Numbered from the stretch's first letter, positions 1 through 9,818 are shown. The stretch is 64,000 nucleotides of DNA from Batkoa obscura (GCA_030770535.1 JASVEC010000007.1:992001-1056000); one strand, 5' to 3'. A program made the numbers and translations. Notes: generated from the letters alone by a model not told the origin.

Positions 1-259
1 AGTCAGACTTATTGGAAGGGATTTGAATCAAATCAATCAAAGCCGATTTGTTACTCTCTTTTAAAGAAATGCCTCGTAAGGTAGGATATAACTTGTACCA
101 TATGATATCACTATCCTTCTCAAATACATTCCAATTACATTTATGAATCCTGGCATCCAATGATAATTTACACTTGATTGTAAACTGTTTAAGTGGCATA
201 TGATAGCTAGGTAACTCAATTGGTTCGCATATGCTATTATAATCTGGTAAAACTTCCAT
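1..259 (-). CDS. LPxY-family protein, 5' part only (runs off window)
   Basis: This is the N-terminal 86 codons of a gene read on the minus strand and cut by the window edge. It begins MEVLPDYNSI, followed by ELPSYH and LKQFTIK, and is a close paralogue of the complete gene at 2875-3504: start, motif order and spacing agree almost residue for residue. The N-terminus holds the two LPxY motifs typical of this family (LPDY and LPSY). A TATA-like box lies about 80 bp upstream. Function is unknown; see the 2875-3504 entry for fold speculation. The gene and its upstream DNA belong to a tandem duplicated segment, so this is probably a recent duplicate. The start is supported by conservation with the paralogue. 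Confidence 0.8.
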   Translation of the reverse strand, partial: MEVLPDYNSICEPIELPSYHMPLKQFTIKCKLSLDARIHKCNWNVFEKDSDIIWYKLYPTLRGISLKESNKSALIDLIQIPSNKSD

Positions 260-1200
260 GTTTCAGTTATTACTATTGTCGATTATATTTTTTAAATATT
301 TGTTTAAATTATTTTGTCTCTCTTTAAATACTTTATCCTTTTTATAGCCTCTCAATTCAGGATATTTCTGCTTATCACATTACTAAATTAGTTAACTCAA
401 TTGTGAAAATATAAATTTAATCGATAACTTTACAATATTAATTAGGTGCTTCAAAAATAGAATCCTTTTTTCACTTCCTTAATATTTCTATTTCCTCAAA
501 ATGTACAACACTACAATATACTTAAACCAGTTAACTATTCATTTTACTCCATCCCTACGTTTATCCCGTATAATAAATGTAGCCATTTATTAATGATTTC
601 TACTCAAACTTGATAGTAACAATTTATATTAATTTGCTAATCAGATTTCAACTTGAACTTGATAATGACCTTTATGTTTATTTTTTAATAGCCAGATTTT
701 AACTTTATTGCAAAGGGTTCAAATCAAAGTAAAACTACATTTCGTCATCAGCCCCCAAGGCTATAAAGTATTAATATATCTATTGATTTTTAGCCATTAT
801 TCGTGGTCTTATTTTATTCTCGATTTCTTCTCCCTTACAAAATTACAATTCTAGTTCTTTATTTGTCAATTTAATAATCTCATGTAAACTCTTTAGCTTC
901 TATTGAAATGTTTCGCTAATTAATTACTGTCTTATTTAAACTCATGTTCGATAAATACAGCTGATGAGTGCACCCCTTTAATTTATATATTAATATTTGA
1001 TTATTTTTTATCTTTTTTCATTTTCTACAGGCTATCTTTTATTAGACTCATATTATTATGTATCTACTATTAGTATTATTTTATATAACTAATTAATATA
1101 CTATACGTTTTATTAGTAGATATTAAGTTTGTTTAAAAAACAACAGCTAGATTCTTCGTCTTATTATTTTTAAGATAGCATTTTTTATTATACAGTGACA
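260..1200. repeat. Intergenic DNA, copy 1 of a tandem segmental duplication
   Basis: No gene is seen. To about position 1100 the sequence aligns with 3505-4340, for example the stretches around 705-850 and 3897-4060, which share the run GCAAAGGGTTCAAA (ACAAAGGGTTCAAA in the other copy) and a following block of similar words. With the gene fragments at 1-259 and 3246-3504 this makes a duplicated unit of at least ~1.1 kb at a spacing of ~3.2 kb. The copies are clearly diverged in the non-coding part. Confidence 0.6.
341..347 (-). promoter_or_regulatory. TATA-like box of the partial LPxY gene
   Basis: On the minus strand this reads CTATAAA, about 80 bp upstream of the start codon at 259. The paralogue at 2875-3504 has an equivalent box at a similar distance. 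Confidence 0.4.
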
Positions 1201-1696
1201 TGTGAAATATTGGTTTATCAGCTCTCGGATTAACTATAAGGTAATAATCATTGAACTTGTTTACAAAGCTAGTGGTAGTCTTGTAGTCGATTTAACCGTG
1301 AACCATGTGGTATAATCAATCCAGAGTTCGTTGTTTTGATTTGCTGTGAGGATTTCTAACTTCATATTGCAAAGAATGATATCCTCTCGTTTTGATATCC
1401 ATACTTGTTGGAGTATAAAAGAGATTCTTCAACATGATAGCTCGATGCTTTTTAACTCAATTACTCCCTGATATCGTACCATTAATAAAGTCACTAAGTC
1501 TTTCTGACAACATCTTATATAGATTTTATAGTAGTATCTTCTATTTTATTTGTTTTACATAATTCGTAGCTTATTACATACTATTTCTATTAAGTCAAGT
1601 CTATCTTAGTTACATAAACTAAGACCGTTCGACTCAAGGCAAGTTAATTGAGCAAGAGTAGCTTTTAACTTCGACCACTAAGTATCAACTTTCACA
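1201..1696 (+). repeat. Solo LTR of the Ty3/gypsy family
   Basis: It starts TGTGAAATATTGG and ends CTTTCACA. The interior words (CTCTCGGATT, GGAGTATAAAAGAGATTCTTCAA, CAAGGCAAGTTAATT) match the LTRs of the full elements at 9231-16884 and 41215-48870. It is diverged from them, so it is an older insertion. No clear target duplication is visible. Confidence 0.85.
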
Positions 1697-1864
1697 AAAT
1701 ATTGTTTTTATTTTTACTGTTAATTAGATTTTCAATAAATTTAAAGTGCTTTTAGTTTAATTTATTAATTTTCTTTCACCTCTCTTAATTTCAATCTTTC
1801 TTTTATTTTTAAATCTTTTAGCAATATTTTCAAATGCCTTACTATTAATACCATGTTTTAAATA

Positions 1865-1964
1865 TATGGGGGTATTTTTTTAGCTTCATCACTTTTTCCA
1901 TCTTTTAAGCGCTATTTCAGCGGAAAGGTCCAAAAAGTGATGAAGCCAAAAAAACACCCCCATA
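1865..1964. repeat. MITE, fully palindromic variant
   Basis: This 100-bp copy belongs to the short inverted-repeat family with ends TATGGGG...CCCCATA. Unlike the other copies, both arms carry the same end sequence (GCTTCATCACTTTTT on the left, its complement on the right), so the element folds into a near-perfect hairpin of about 38 bp per arm around AAGCGCTATTTCAGCGG. Confidence 0.8.
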
Positions 1965-2874
1965 CATATTTAGCTTTTATTTAAAAATTTTAATAATCTT
2001 TTCTCTCTTGTTAAGTGGAATAATAGCTTTTATTATTTTTGGTATTAAAAACAAACTTGAAAAGGCTAATTAATAAAAATTATCCGATTTATATTTATTT
2101 TTAAGTTTTATATTTATTAACTAATAGTTAACAAATTATAATATAAAAAATAGATAATTAGTTTTAAGCAAAACCAGTATTTAGTTTTGGGTCAAAATCG
2201 GAAACAATTTTCAGCAAACCTGGAATATTCAAATTTTCAACCCAGAAAACCAAAAATATAGAACGGAAAATTCAGGGTAAAAATTATTATTAAACAAATT
2301 GAACTTGCTAAATTATGTAGACCATTATTTAGACCATTTAATCCAAATAAGGATACTACACCTTGTGAATTGACTCATCTTATTCAACTAAACCCTTTTA
2401 TAAAGTATAATTTGGATATCTACCTAGCTAATGTTTTAATCTTTTGCTTTGTTTTGTTTTTTATAGTTCGATTTAATTATTCTATTTTAATTAAAATAGT
2501 AAAGGTTGCTGCTCACTCAATCAAAGGTTCATGCTGATAATTAAAATAAAGTGATATGAACCTTGTTGACGTATGACGTTTTTTTTAAAATAATTTCTCC
2601 AAGAGTGCTGCATTCATATAGCTATTATTTTATAAGTTTAACTAATGTAGTGTTTCAATATAAAATAAGAAATTTTAAACCAAATTCTATAAATATTTTT
2701 ATAATGGACTATTAAATTAAAACCTCGAAAATTCAGAATAAACATAATTTTGCTTTAATGGATTTTAGTAGATTAAATATCTAAAAACTTTTTATATTTT
2801 ACATTGACCAAATGGTATGATAATAATTTAAGGGATAAGAGCTATACATGAACAGATTCAAACAAATTGATAAG
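1965..2874. other. AT-rich intergenic DNA
   Basis: No gene can be supported. A frame at about 2288-2536 is open and looks faintly coding, but it has no start codon and no recognisable family. The rest is low-complexity AT-rich sequence. Confidence 0.5.
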
Positions 2875-3504
2875 TTAAGAAGCCAAATTGGAATGTATAG
2901 AAAACAAGTGTAATAGGCATTGAGAGATAGAAGTTAAAAAAACGTGATACTCAAAGAGTGGGATATTGTTATAAAAAGCGATATCAGCTATTCTTTGGCA
3001 AGAAAAAGCCAATGTGAATTTGGCCAAAACTTCATTAGGGTATTCAACATTATATAAACACCACACTGAATTATTACCATGATTGGCGGATCTTTTACTG
3101 ATACAATAAGTTTCTTTATCTTGTCCTTTGAGGTTAGTTTTATAGACATTAATGTAATAAATTAATTCTTTGTTATTGCTTTGGACTTCCATGGTAACTC
3201 TAGAGTTTTGGGATTTATCATTGATGATAAAATTGTATAAATCTAAGCCAGTCTTACTTGAAGGAATTTGAATCAAATCAACCAAAGCTGATTTATTACT
3301 CTCTTTCAAAGAAACACCTCGTAAGTTAGGATATAACTTATACCACACGACATCACTTCCCTTTTCACATACATTCCAGTTACACCTATGGATCCCAACG
3401 TTTAATGAAAATTTACTCTTGATTGTAAATTGCTTGAGTGGACTATGATAGCTAGGTAACTCAATTGATTCACTGATGCTATTATAATCTGGCAGCACTT
3501 CCAT
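2875..3504 (-). CDS. LPxY-family protein (possible Tubby-C/LURP-like fold)
   Basis: This complete 209-residue protein has two LPxY motifs near the N-terminus (LPDY at 4-7, LPSY at 16-19), then KQFTIKSKFSL, a WYKL strand around 54 and a hydrophobic C-terminal segment (EYHVFLTSISQCLLHLF). Six other proteins in the window share this order. The family is not recognised with certainty. Its ~200-residue length, alternating short strands and C-terminal hydrophobic helix would suit the Tubby C-terminal-like/LURP-one/scramblase barrel, but that is inference. The LPxY motifs resemble PY motifs bound by WW domains, also inference. No signal peptide is seen, so it is probably intracellular or at the membrane face. 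The start is fixed by agreement with the copy at 1-259. A TATA-like box lies ~75 bp upstream. Confidence 0.82.
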   Translation of the reverse strand: MEVLPDYNSISESIELPSYHSPLKQFTIKSKFSLNVGIHRCNWNVCEKGSDVVWYKLYPNLRGVSLKESNKSALVDLIQIPSSKTGLDLYNFIINDKSQNSRVTMEVQSNNKELIYYINVYKTNLKGQDKETYCISKRSANHGNNSVWCLYNVEYPNEVLAKFTLAFSCQRIADIAFYNNIPLFEYHVFLTSISQCLLHLFSIHSNLAS

Positions 3505-4340
3505 GTTTCAGTTTGTGTTATTGTTAATTATGTTTTTCTAAATAATTTTTTAAATAATTTTAATTTTTTGTTACCTTATTTATACTTTATCCCTTTCGCA
3601 GTCGACTCAACTCAGGGAATTTGTACTTCCCAATTTATCCAATTAATTGACTTGATTGTGGATATTTAAATTTAGCTAATAAGCTTATGTTGTTAAATTA
3701 GTTGCTTTAAAAATAGATTCTTTGTAATTGATATTTATTCCCCTAATATCTATGCCTTGTGAAAAATTATAACGCCGACAATGAACTTAAATTGGCTGAA
3801 CATATGTCTCCCTCATCCCTGGATACTATCTTGTGTAGCATACATAGTCATTCATTAACTATTTTCACTTGAGTTTGAAAAAAAATGTATTTATTTAATA
3901 ATCAGATTTCAAATTTATTACAAAGGGTTCAAAATCAAAATGAAATCACCTTTTATTACAGATCCCCAAAACTATAAACACTAGTATATCCATTGGTTTT
4001 TAGCCTATTTTTGATGATCTCATTTTATTTTCGACTTTCTCCCCAAAAATTTCATTTTTTAGTTCATTATTAATTTAGTAAATCTCGATTTAAGCCTTTT
4101 AGTTTGTTTCTATTTAAAATATTTTAGTAATAAATCGTTATTTAATTTAAACTGTTTTTCGATCAGTATAGCCAATAAACATCTCCTTTCGACTCGTATG
4201 TTAATACTCAATTTTTGATTATTTTATTTTAGTTTCAACAGGTTACCTTTTACTAAATATTACCTATTATGTACCTATTATCTGCATTGCTATATTGTTT
4301 AATATGTAGTTAATTAGGACCTTATGTGTTTGATTAATCG
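3246..4340. repeat. Copy 2 of the tandem segmental duplication
   Basis: This stretch spans the 5' end of the LPxY gene and its upstream region and aligns with 1-1100. The coding part is much better conserved than the flank, so the duplication is not very recent. From 3505 on it holds no gene. Confidence 0.6.
3578..3584 (-). promoter_or_regulatory. TATA-like box for the 2875-3504 gene
   Basis: On the minus strand this reads TATAAAT, ~75 bp before the start codon. The position is comparable in the duplicated gene at 1-259. Confidence 0.45.
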
Positions 4341-5162
4341 ATTAGCTTTTATATATTATTTTAATAATTATAATTGGGTTATCTTATTTTGATTCTTATA
4401 AAATAAATTTCAAAAAATATTATACCATAACTTTCAACTCCTCTTATTAATCCTTGTAATTATTTTCGTTTTTGGGGAGATAATTTCGAACCTTGGACAG
4501 AACAATGCTTACATATTGACCCCAAAACTACACTCCTTTAAAAAGCTATATACCCATTTGTAACCACAAACTATTAAATTAAATTTAAAAAATATTCCTG
4601 ATAACTAAATAAAAACTCCATGTGTTTATAAATTTGCTTTATATAGAAGCTTAAAAATTCCACTACATCCCGTTATTATTAACTGAATAACCTCTCTGCT
4701 TCATAAGCGGATACTAAATAATTCGAGTTTTTATATCTTAAATTGCCTATTACTACATTTAAACCCTGATTAATAAAAAGCGTATTCTTTATATAAAAAA
4801 CTAGTATAATATATTTCATTAAATCATTTGATATATCAAACAAAACTAACTTAAGAGCATGTAAATTCAATTAACCAAGAGATTGAGCTTACTATCTGAT
4901 TTTGACTATTATTTAGACCAATTGTATAAAAATATGCAACTAAGGTTTTAGTCTTTTCGATAAGACAAAAAGCACCTTATTCATCAACTGGACCCTTGAC
5001 GTATTCAGGGATTTTCATTAGAATTTAGTCAGGGATGATTTTAGAATTATCCATTATGAGTTTGAAATAGAATTACGAAATCATTTAGAAAAAGATGACC
5101 AAAGTACTCTTGATTTTAATAAACAAGAAACTAAGGCACTCCGTTTAGGCAATATACCAATC
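4341..5162. other. AT-rich intergenic DNA
   Basis: No convincing gene. A ~50-codon open stretch near 5060-5215 has no start and runs into the inverted repeat that follows, so it was not called. Confidence 0.5.
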
Positions 5163-5303
5163 CAATTCAAACACAATCTGTGTTTTTACAATCTACCATT
5201 TTTCATTTAAAGGTTTTGATGACAGGACTAATATTATCATATTAGTATGAACTTTTAAGTGAAAAAAATGGTAAATTAAAATACACAGGCTTTATTTGAA
5301 TTC
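5163..5303. repeat. Imperfect inverted repeat (nested hairpin)
   Basis: Arms of ~50 bp (about 5163-5213 and 5250-5303) are roughly three-quarters complementary, with shared words such as AATTCAAA, CTGTGT and TACCATTTTT. The loop holds a second perfect palindrome, ACTAATAT-TATC-ATATTAGT. It lies 50 bp from the tRNA-Asn gene. It may be a small fold-back element; no related copy was found in the window. Confidence 0.6.
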
Positions 5304-5353
5304 AAAACTAAAAGGCAAAAATTAAGTAGCATTTTAATTTATTAAAATGTTTA

Positions 5354-5427
5354 CGCTCATAGCTGGGATCGAACCAGCAACCTCTCGATTAACAGTCGAA
5401 CGCGCTAGCCAATTGCGCCATACGAGC
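5354..5427 (-). tRNA. tRNA-Asn (GTT)
   Basis: This 74-nt cloverleaf lies on the minus strand. The acceptor stem GCTCGTA pairs with TATGAGC and is followed by discriminator G. The D arm is GGCGCAATTGGCTAGCGC, the anticodon loop contains CTGTTAA (anticodon GTT), and the T arm contains GGTTCGATCCC. There is no intron. The last 15 nt plus CCA are exactly complementary to the primer binding site of the LTR elements at 9231 and 41215. Confidence 0.95.
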
Positions 5428-5517
5428 TATTTTCTCTTTTCCTATTATTAAATAAAATATTTAAAGAAAAAATATAAATCTTGACGTAAAAGTTGAAAAA
5501 ATAGTTTTTATTTAATA

Positions 5518-5980
5518 TGTGAAAGTTGGTACTTAGTGGTAGGAGTTAAAAGCAGTTCTTGCTTGATTAACTTGCCTTGAGTCGAAGGGTCTTAGTTTAT
5601 ATAACTAAGATAGACTTAAATGGATAAGGATAATACGTAATAAGCTACGAACTATGTAAAACAAATAGAATAAAAAATGCTACTGTAAGATCTACGTGAG
5701 ATATTGTCAGAAAGACCTAGTGGCTTTATTAAAGGTATGATATCAGGGAGTAATTGAGTTAAAAAGCATCGAGTTATCATGTTGAAGAATCTCTTTTATA
5801 CTCCAACAAGTATGGATATCAAAACAAGAGGATACCATTCTTTGCAATATGAAGTTATAAATTCTCGCAGCAAATCAAAACAAGGGACTCTGACTTGATT
5901 ATATTTGAACTTGAGAACACAACAACTTAAGTGATTATTATGTTATAATCAATCCGAGAACTAATAAACCAATATTTCTC
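5518..5980 (-). repeat. Solo LTR of the Ty3/gypsy family
   Basis: On the plus strand it opens TGTGAAAGTTGGTACTTAGTGG and runs to CCAATATTTCTC, the reverse complement of the LTR found at 9231-9700. It is diverged, so it is an old copy. It directly abuts a T1 transposon remnant. Confidence 0.85.
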
Positions 5981-6178
5981 AAAAGCTTTGCTAATCTGGG
6001 AATTTTTATTAAAGTTAACAAAAATTCTATTAACTTACAATATAAATTATAATAAAATAATTTAAAACTGTATCAGGTATTTTTGCTTTTTAATAAAAAA
6101 TTTATTCTTATAAAGTTTTAAGTAGTTTTTAAAATATAAAATTTTTAAAAATTAAATAAAAAATGAAATCAATTTGGG
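5981..6178 (+). mobile_element. DNA transposon T1, 3'-end remnant
   Basis: The sequence is the reverse complement of the first ~220 bp of the T1 copy at 21442-24315 (shared words include TTTAAAACTGT, TTTAATAAAAAATTTATT and the end ATGAAATCAATTTGGGGAT). Only the non-coding terminal part remains. Its outer end merges with the MITE that begins at 6173. Confidence 0.7.
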
Positions 6179-6272
6179 GATGTTTTTTGTTTAAGAATTT
6201 TACTAATAATCTTTCCGCTCAAATAACACTTAAAAGATGGAAAAGTGATGAAACCAAAAAAATACCCCTAAA
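6173..6272 (-). repeat. MITE of the TATGGGG family
   Basis: It runs from TTTGGGGATGTTTTTTGTTTAAG to AACCAAAAAAATACCCCTAAA, with the core TTTCCGCTCAAATAACACTTAAAAGATGG. The terminal repeat is only ~12 bp. It sits against the T1 remnant end. Confidence 0.8.
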
Positions 6273-6344
6273 TGTTATTTGTAAGCAATTTTATTAAAAG
6301 GCAAAATAAAGATAGTTGGTAGTATGTATTAAATTGAAAAATGA

Positions 6345-6448
6345 TATGGGGATGTTTTTTTTGGCTTCATTGTTTTTTCCATTTTTAAGCGCTACTTGAG
6401 CGGAAAGATTGTTAGTAAAATTCTTAAACAAAAAAGTATATCCCCATA
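6345..6448 (+). repeat. MITE of the TATGGGG family
   Basis: Ends are TATGGGGATG and TATCCCCATA. The core AAGCGCTACTTGAGCGGAAAG and GTTAGTAAAATTCTTAAAC match the other copies. Length ~104 bp. Confidence 0.85.
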
Positions 6449-6691
6449 TAATGACTATTATTGCATCATTCTACTAAAAAATGAAATGATAGGAATTTTT
6501 AAAACTAATATTGAGAGTTTTTCGGATAATTTTAATTTTAGGTTATTATGTTGTTAATAAGTTTTAAAAATTCATATTGAAAATAAAGAACAAAATAGAA
6601 TAAATAATAATAAATTTATTTAATAATAATAATATAATAATACTACCAATGGCAGCTAGTAAGTTAAAAAATAAGACAAATAAATACACAT

Positions 6692-7312
6692 TCAAGAATA
6701 AATTAACGAAACGAGTTGTCCCACCACACTAAAAAACGTATAAAACTCCAAACTAGTTAAATAACTACAATTGAACCTAACATCCGCAATCTCTGTTCGA
6801 TCATGTTTTAAGTTAAAGCTACAGACTACTGTATCCGGGAACCCATTTAAATAAATGTTCCATATTGAGCGCCCACTACTCAACTTTTTTTTCTCAATCA
6901 CATACTTTTTAATCTCAGTTTCTTTCTGGTAAGAATGAGACATCAAAATCACACATTGATTCAATTGGGATATTACCTCAGCGTAGCATCTTTGATTTAA
7001 AGGATCCATAACTTTAAAGTAAAGCTTATGGTCTAATCTTGGTAGTTGATGAGTTTTCATTATGACTGAATCATCAAAGTCAATGATTTGAATGCCATTA
7101 CTGGTGGGCTTAATCGAAAACCAAGAAGCTTTGGTGCCTGTTTCTTGTAATTTCCATTTACACTGAGGGATCTTTTTTATCAAAGAAAAGTTGCTATGTA
7201 TCGTAAAACCTTTGATTTGGGACGGATATGAGGGCAATGCGCTATTGTTATATTGTAAGGAATAAGAAGGTGGTAGTTCATCATTTAAATTGTTGTAAGT
7301 AGGATCTGACAT
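6692..7312 (-). CDS. LPxY-family protein
   Basis: This complete 206-residue paralogue has an N-terminus richer in proline/tyrosine motifs than its relatives: LPPSY at 13-17 and LPSY at 26-29. IKGFTIHSNFSL, a CKWKL strand and WFSIKPTSNG follow, which align with the 8326-8949 protein (CTWKL, WYHIHPTSNG). The C-terminus ends in a hydrophobic segment (EFYTFFSVVGQLVSLIYS), close to the ends of the 8326-8949 and 34742-35338 proteins (both ...FVYS or FIYS). No signal peptide is seen. Function is unknown. A TATA-like box lies ~30 bp before the start. It is divergent from the neighbour at 8326. Confidence 0.85.
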   Translation of the reverse strand: MSDPTYNNLNDELPPSYSLQYNNSALPSYPSQIKGFTIHSNFSLIKKIPQCKWKLQETGTKASWFSIKPTSNGIQIIDFDDSVIMKTHQLPRLDHKLYFKVMDPLNQRCYAEVISQLNQCVILMSHSYQKETEIKKYVIEKKKLSSGRSIWNIYLNGFPDTVVCSFNLKHDRTEIADVRFNCSYLTSLEFYTFFSVVGQLVSLIYS

Positions 7313-7340
7313 TTTCTTTACCCTGTGTAATTTCCTGGGT

Positions 7341-7347
7341 ATTTATA
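7341..7347 (-). promoter_or_regulatory. TATA-like box for the 6692-7312 gene
   Basis: TATAAAT on the minus strand, ~30 bp upstream of the start codon at 7312. Confidence 0.5.
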
Positions 7348-8291
7348 CTGTTAATCAAGGTGCGCAGTTAAATCAATGCTCTTATCAGTCTAAATAATTC
7401 GTCTGTTATCAATTACAAGAATTGTTGATATTAGAGGTTAAAGTGATAGCTGATCAAATTTAAACTGTTTATTTTCATAATAAAATCGGCGCTTTTATAT
7501 ATTTTTTAAATGGAAATAAGCTCGATTTTATTATTATTAATAGGACTTTATTTGAAACTAAACTTTATGGTTTAGATCAATATAAGTCAGGAAAGTTGTT
7601 GAACGCTTAAATAGATGAGCTATTATGATATCATTTAGAAGAAGTACCAGCCAGTAAGAACAAGTTATTTATTTACTATCATTTCTTAATTTAAGATTAG
7701 TAATTTCAAGTCCAGATTAAATTTGGAATAAAAACAAAATGATTTTAGAAAAGATATTAAAGACAATATAAGTATAAGGTATATAAATTTAACCTTGGTA
7801 GCATTTAGTAGCATTCATTATATTATCCATTCATTTCTACTATACTTGGTCATATTTTTTTAATAAAAATTAAAGATAAATACTGTCAAATTCCATTTAG
7901 GCTATAAACAAATTGTAAATAAACCAACCCTAAATCAATCAAAAGGATACAAAAAATTGAAGCGCCGTTTTAGTAACTATTTCAATATATTAAACGGGTT
8001 CTAATTTTTAGCTACTATCGATTAATTATGACTCACTTATTTTATAGTACATTATTTTTGTTAATTGTACTGAGTAAATTATTTCGCAGCTGTGTCATAA
8101 AACAAAATGAAAATTATATGTTTCGCCTATAGTTAAGTAGAGTTAGTAGCTAGTATTTTAAAAGCAAATTTAATGTTTTTTACAGTAATAGTAATTGATA
8201 TGATCAACAGTTTTGGCACCAGCCCAACCCATATTTTGACCCTAAAAGTAAAAAATCCGGCAAAACCATCGCTGCGGAATGCCCTTAAAAC
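7348..8291. other. Intergenic DNA between divergent LPxY genes
   Basis: About 1 kb of AT-rich DNA with no supported gene. It must contain the divergent promoters of the genes at 6692-7312 and 8326-8949. Confidence 0.5.
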
Positions 8292-8298
8292 TATAAAA
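8292..8298 (+). promoter_or_regulatory. TATA box for the 8326-8949 gene
   Basis: TATAAAA, 34 bp upstream of the ATG at 8326. Confidence 0.55.
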
Positions 8299-8325
8299 TA
8301 GTGCCTATTTTCACCAAGTTGAAAA

Positions 8326-8949
8326 ATGAGTTTGTCAAACTCAAATTCAATCATCTCGGAAGTTGATGAGTCACTTCCAGCTTATTCCACAATCCATCAT
8401 GGCATATTACTCCCTCCATATTCTCCTCCAATTAAAAAATTCATACTCCAAACCGAATTCTCATTATTTAAAAATATTAATCAATGTACCTGGAAGCTAA
8501 TAGAAAAGGGATCCGGAGTTGTTTGGTATCACATCCATCCTACCAGCAATGGAAGGCAGCTTCAAGGGTTTAACCATAGTATTTTACTAGAAACCAAAAC
8601 ATATCGATTGCACTCAAACATATTAGTTAAAATACTAAAGATGAACCAATTGAAAGCTGAGCTGAACTACGAGCTAACAGTTTCAAGGTTAACTACCTAT
8701 AATCCTTATGCAATAGAAGAAGAAATAGGCGCTTATACCATTACTAAAAGAAAGATCGGAGACAATAACTTGTACCAATGGATTATAAGCTTGAATGAGA
8801 ACCCATTGGTGGTCTTAGCTAGTTTCTGTTTATCCCATAAAGAGCTAACGGTTGCTCAGGTAAGATTTAGTTTCCATATATCTTCAGTTGAATTTCCAAT
8901 CTTGTTGATAGCTTGTTGTCAGATCCTCAGTTTCGTTTATTCTCAATAA
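8326..8949 (+). CDS. LPxY-family protein
   Basis: A complete 207-residue paralogue on the plus strand. N-terminal motifs are LPAY (17-20) and LPPY (29-32, a true PPxY). IKKFILQTEFSL, CTWKLIEKGSGVVWY and HPTSNGRQL follow, the best-conserved block of the family. The C-terminal hydrophobic helix is EFPILLIACCQILSFVYS. It is closest to the 6692-7312 protein and shares WKIQEGSG/WKLIEKGSG with the one at 34742-35338. The start is supported by a TATA box 34 bp upstream and by motif spacing. Function unknown; no enzymatic motif is seen. A scramblase/Tubby-like barrel is possible but untested. Confidence 0.85.
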   Translation: MSLSNSNSIISEVDESLPAYSTIHHGILLPPYSPPIKKFILQTEFSLFKNINQCTWKLIEKGSGVVWYHIHPTSNGRQLQGFNHSILLETKTYRLHSNILVKILKMNQLKAELNYELTVSRLTTYNPYAIEEEIGAYTITKRKIGDNNLYQWIISLNENPLVVLASFCLSHKELTVAQVRFSFHISSVEFPILLIACCQILSFVYSQ

Positions 8950-9031
8950 ATTATTTATAAATATGAGGTTAAATTTTACTTTTTGTTTGTTTATTTTTGT
9001 TTTGCATCTGTCTTCAAATTTACAAACTCCA

Positions 9032-9206
9032 TATGGGGATGTCCGAATTGGTTTCAGAATTTAACTAGAAATTAATCCAAATTTTAAGTTTTTAAATTTG
9101 TAAGTCTTTAATGTATGATTAGCTAAATTTAAAAAGCTTAAAATTAAATATAAAAATTTGACTTGAAAGATTTATTTTATTTATTTTATTTTTTTAATTC
9201 TATGTT
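9032..9206 (+). mobile_element. DNA transposon T1, 5'-end remnant
   Basis: It opens TATGGGGATGTCCGAATTGG and follows the reverse complement of the right end of T1 (24132-24315) down to TTAATTCTATGTT. That is exactly the junction where T1 at 21442-24315 and the remnant at 21260-21443 carry an LTR. Here too an LTR fragment starts at the next base. Confidence 0.8.
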
Positions 9207-9230
9207 TGTGAAAGTTGGTACTCAGTGGTT
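9207..9230 (-). repeat. LTR terminal fragment (24 bp), split by the full element
   Basis: TGTGAAAGTTGGTACTCAG plus five more bases is the reverse complement of an LTR 3' end. The remainder of this LTR is not on the other side of the element at 9231-16884. It appears at 40777-41214, next to the second copy (see findings). Confidence 0.75.
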
Positions 9231-9700
9231 TGTGAAATATTGCTTTATTTAGCTCTCGGATTGATTATAACGCAACAATCACTTAAGTTGCTGTGTTCTC
9301 AAGTTCAAATACAATCAAGTCAGAGTCCCTTATTTTGATTTGCTGCGAGAATTTCTAACTTCATATTGCAAGGAATAACATCCTCTCGTATTAATATCCA
9401 TATTTATTGGAGTATAAAAGAGATTCTTCAATATGATAACTCCAGGTTTTTTTTTTTAATTGGATTACTCCCTGATAACGTATCATTAATAAAGTCACTA
9501 AGTCTTTCTGACAACATCTGATATAGATTTTATAGTAGTATCTTCCATTGTATTTGTTTTACATAATTTGTAGCTTACTACATACTATTTCTATTAAGTT
9601 AAGTCTACCTTAGTTATATAAACTAAGACCCTTCGACTCAAGGCAAGTTAATTAAGCAAGAGTAGCTTTTAACTTCGGCCACTAAGTATCAACTTTCACA
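9231..9700 (+). repeat. 5' LTR of copy 1
   Basis: 470 bp, TGTGAAATATTG to CAACTTTCACA, bounded by TG...CA. It contains GGAGTATAAAAGAGA, a likely TATA region for the element transcript. Confidence 0.93.
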
Positions 9701-9702
9701 CT

Positions 9703-9720
9703 TGGCGCTCATAGCTGGGA
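9703..9720 (+). other. Primer binding site complementary to tRNA-Asn
   Basis: TGGCGCTCATAGCTGGGA lies 2 bp after the 5' LTR. TGG pairs with the CCA tail, and the next 15 nt are identical to 5354-5368, the complement of the 3' end of the window's own tRNA-Asn gene. Confidence 0.93.
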
Positions 9721-9818
9721 AAGCTCCTATAACTACACTAGGTAGCCTTTATAGCCTTTCCTTTACGGTTCTTACCGCGTAACCACCCCAACCCTCCAAT
9801 CCCCTTAATTCACAGACT

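Noticed and set aside
2288-2536. Open frame of ~83 codons with coding-like composition
   Set aside because: No start codon, no recognisable family, and frames of this length occur by chance; at best a decayed fragment.
5060-5215. ~50-codon open stretch (YEFEIELRNHLEKDDQ...)
   Set aside because: No start, overlaps the inverted repeat, no paralogue in the window.
9703-9720. tRNA 3'-end-like sequence
   Set aside because: Only 18 nt match and it sits 2 bp from the LTR; it is the primer binding site, not a tRNA gene.
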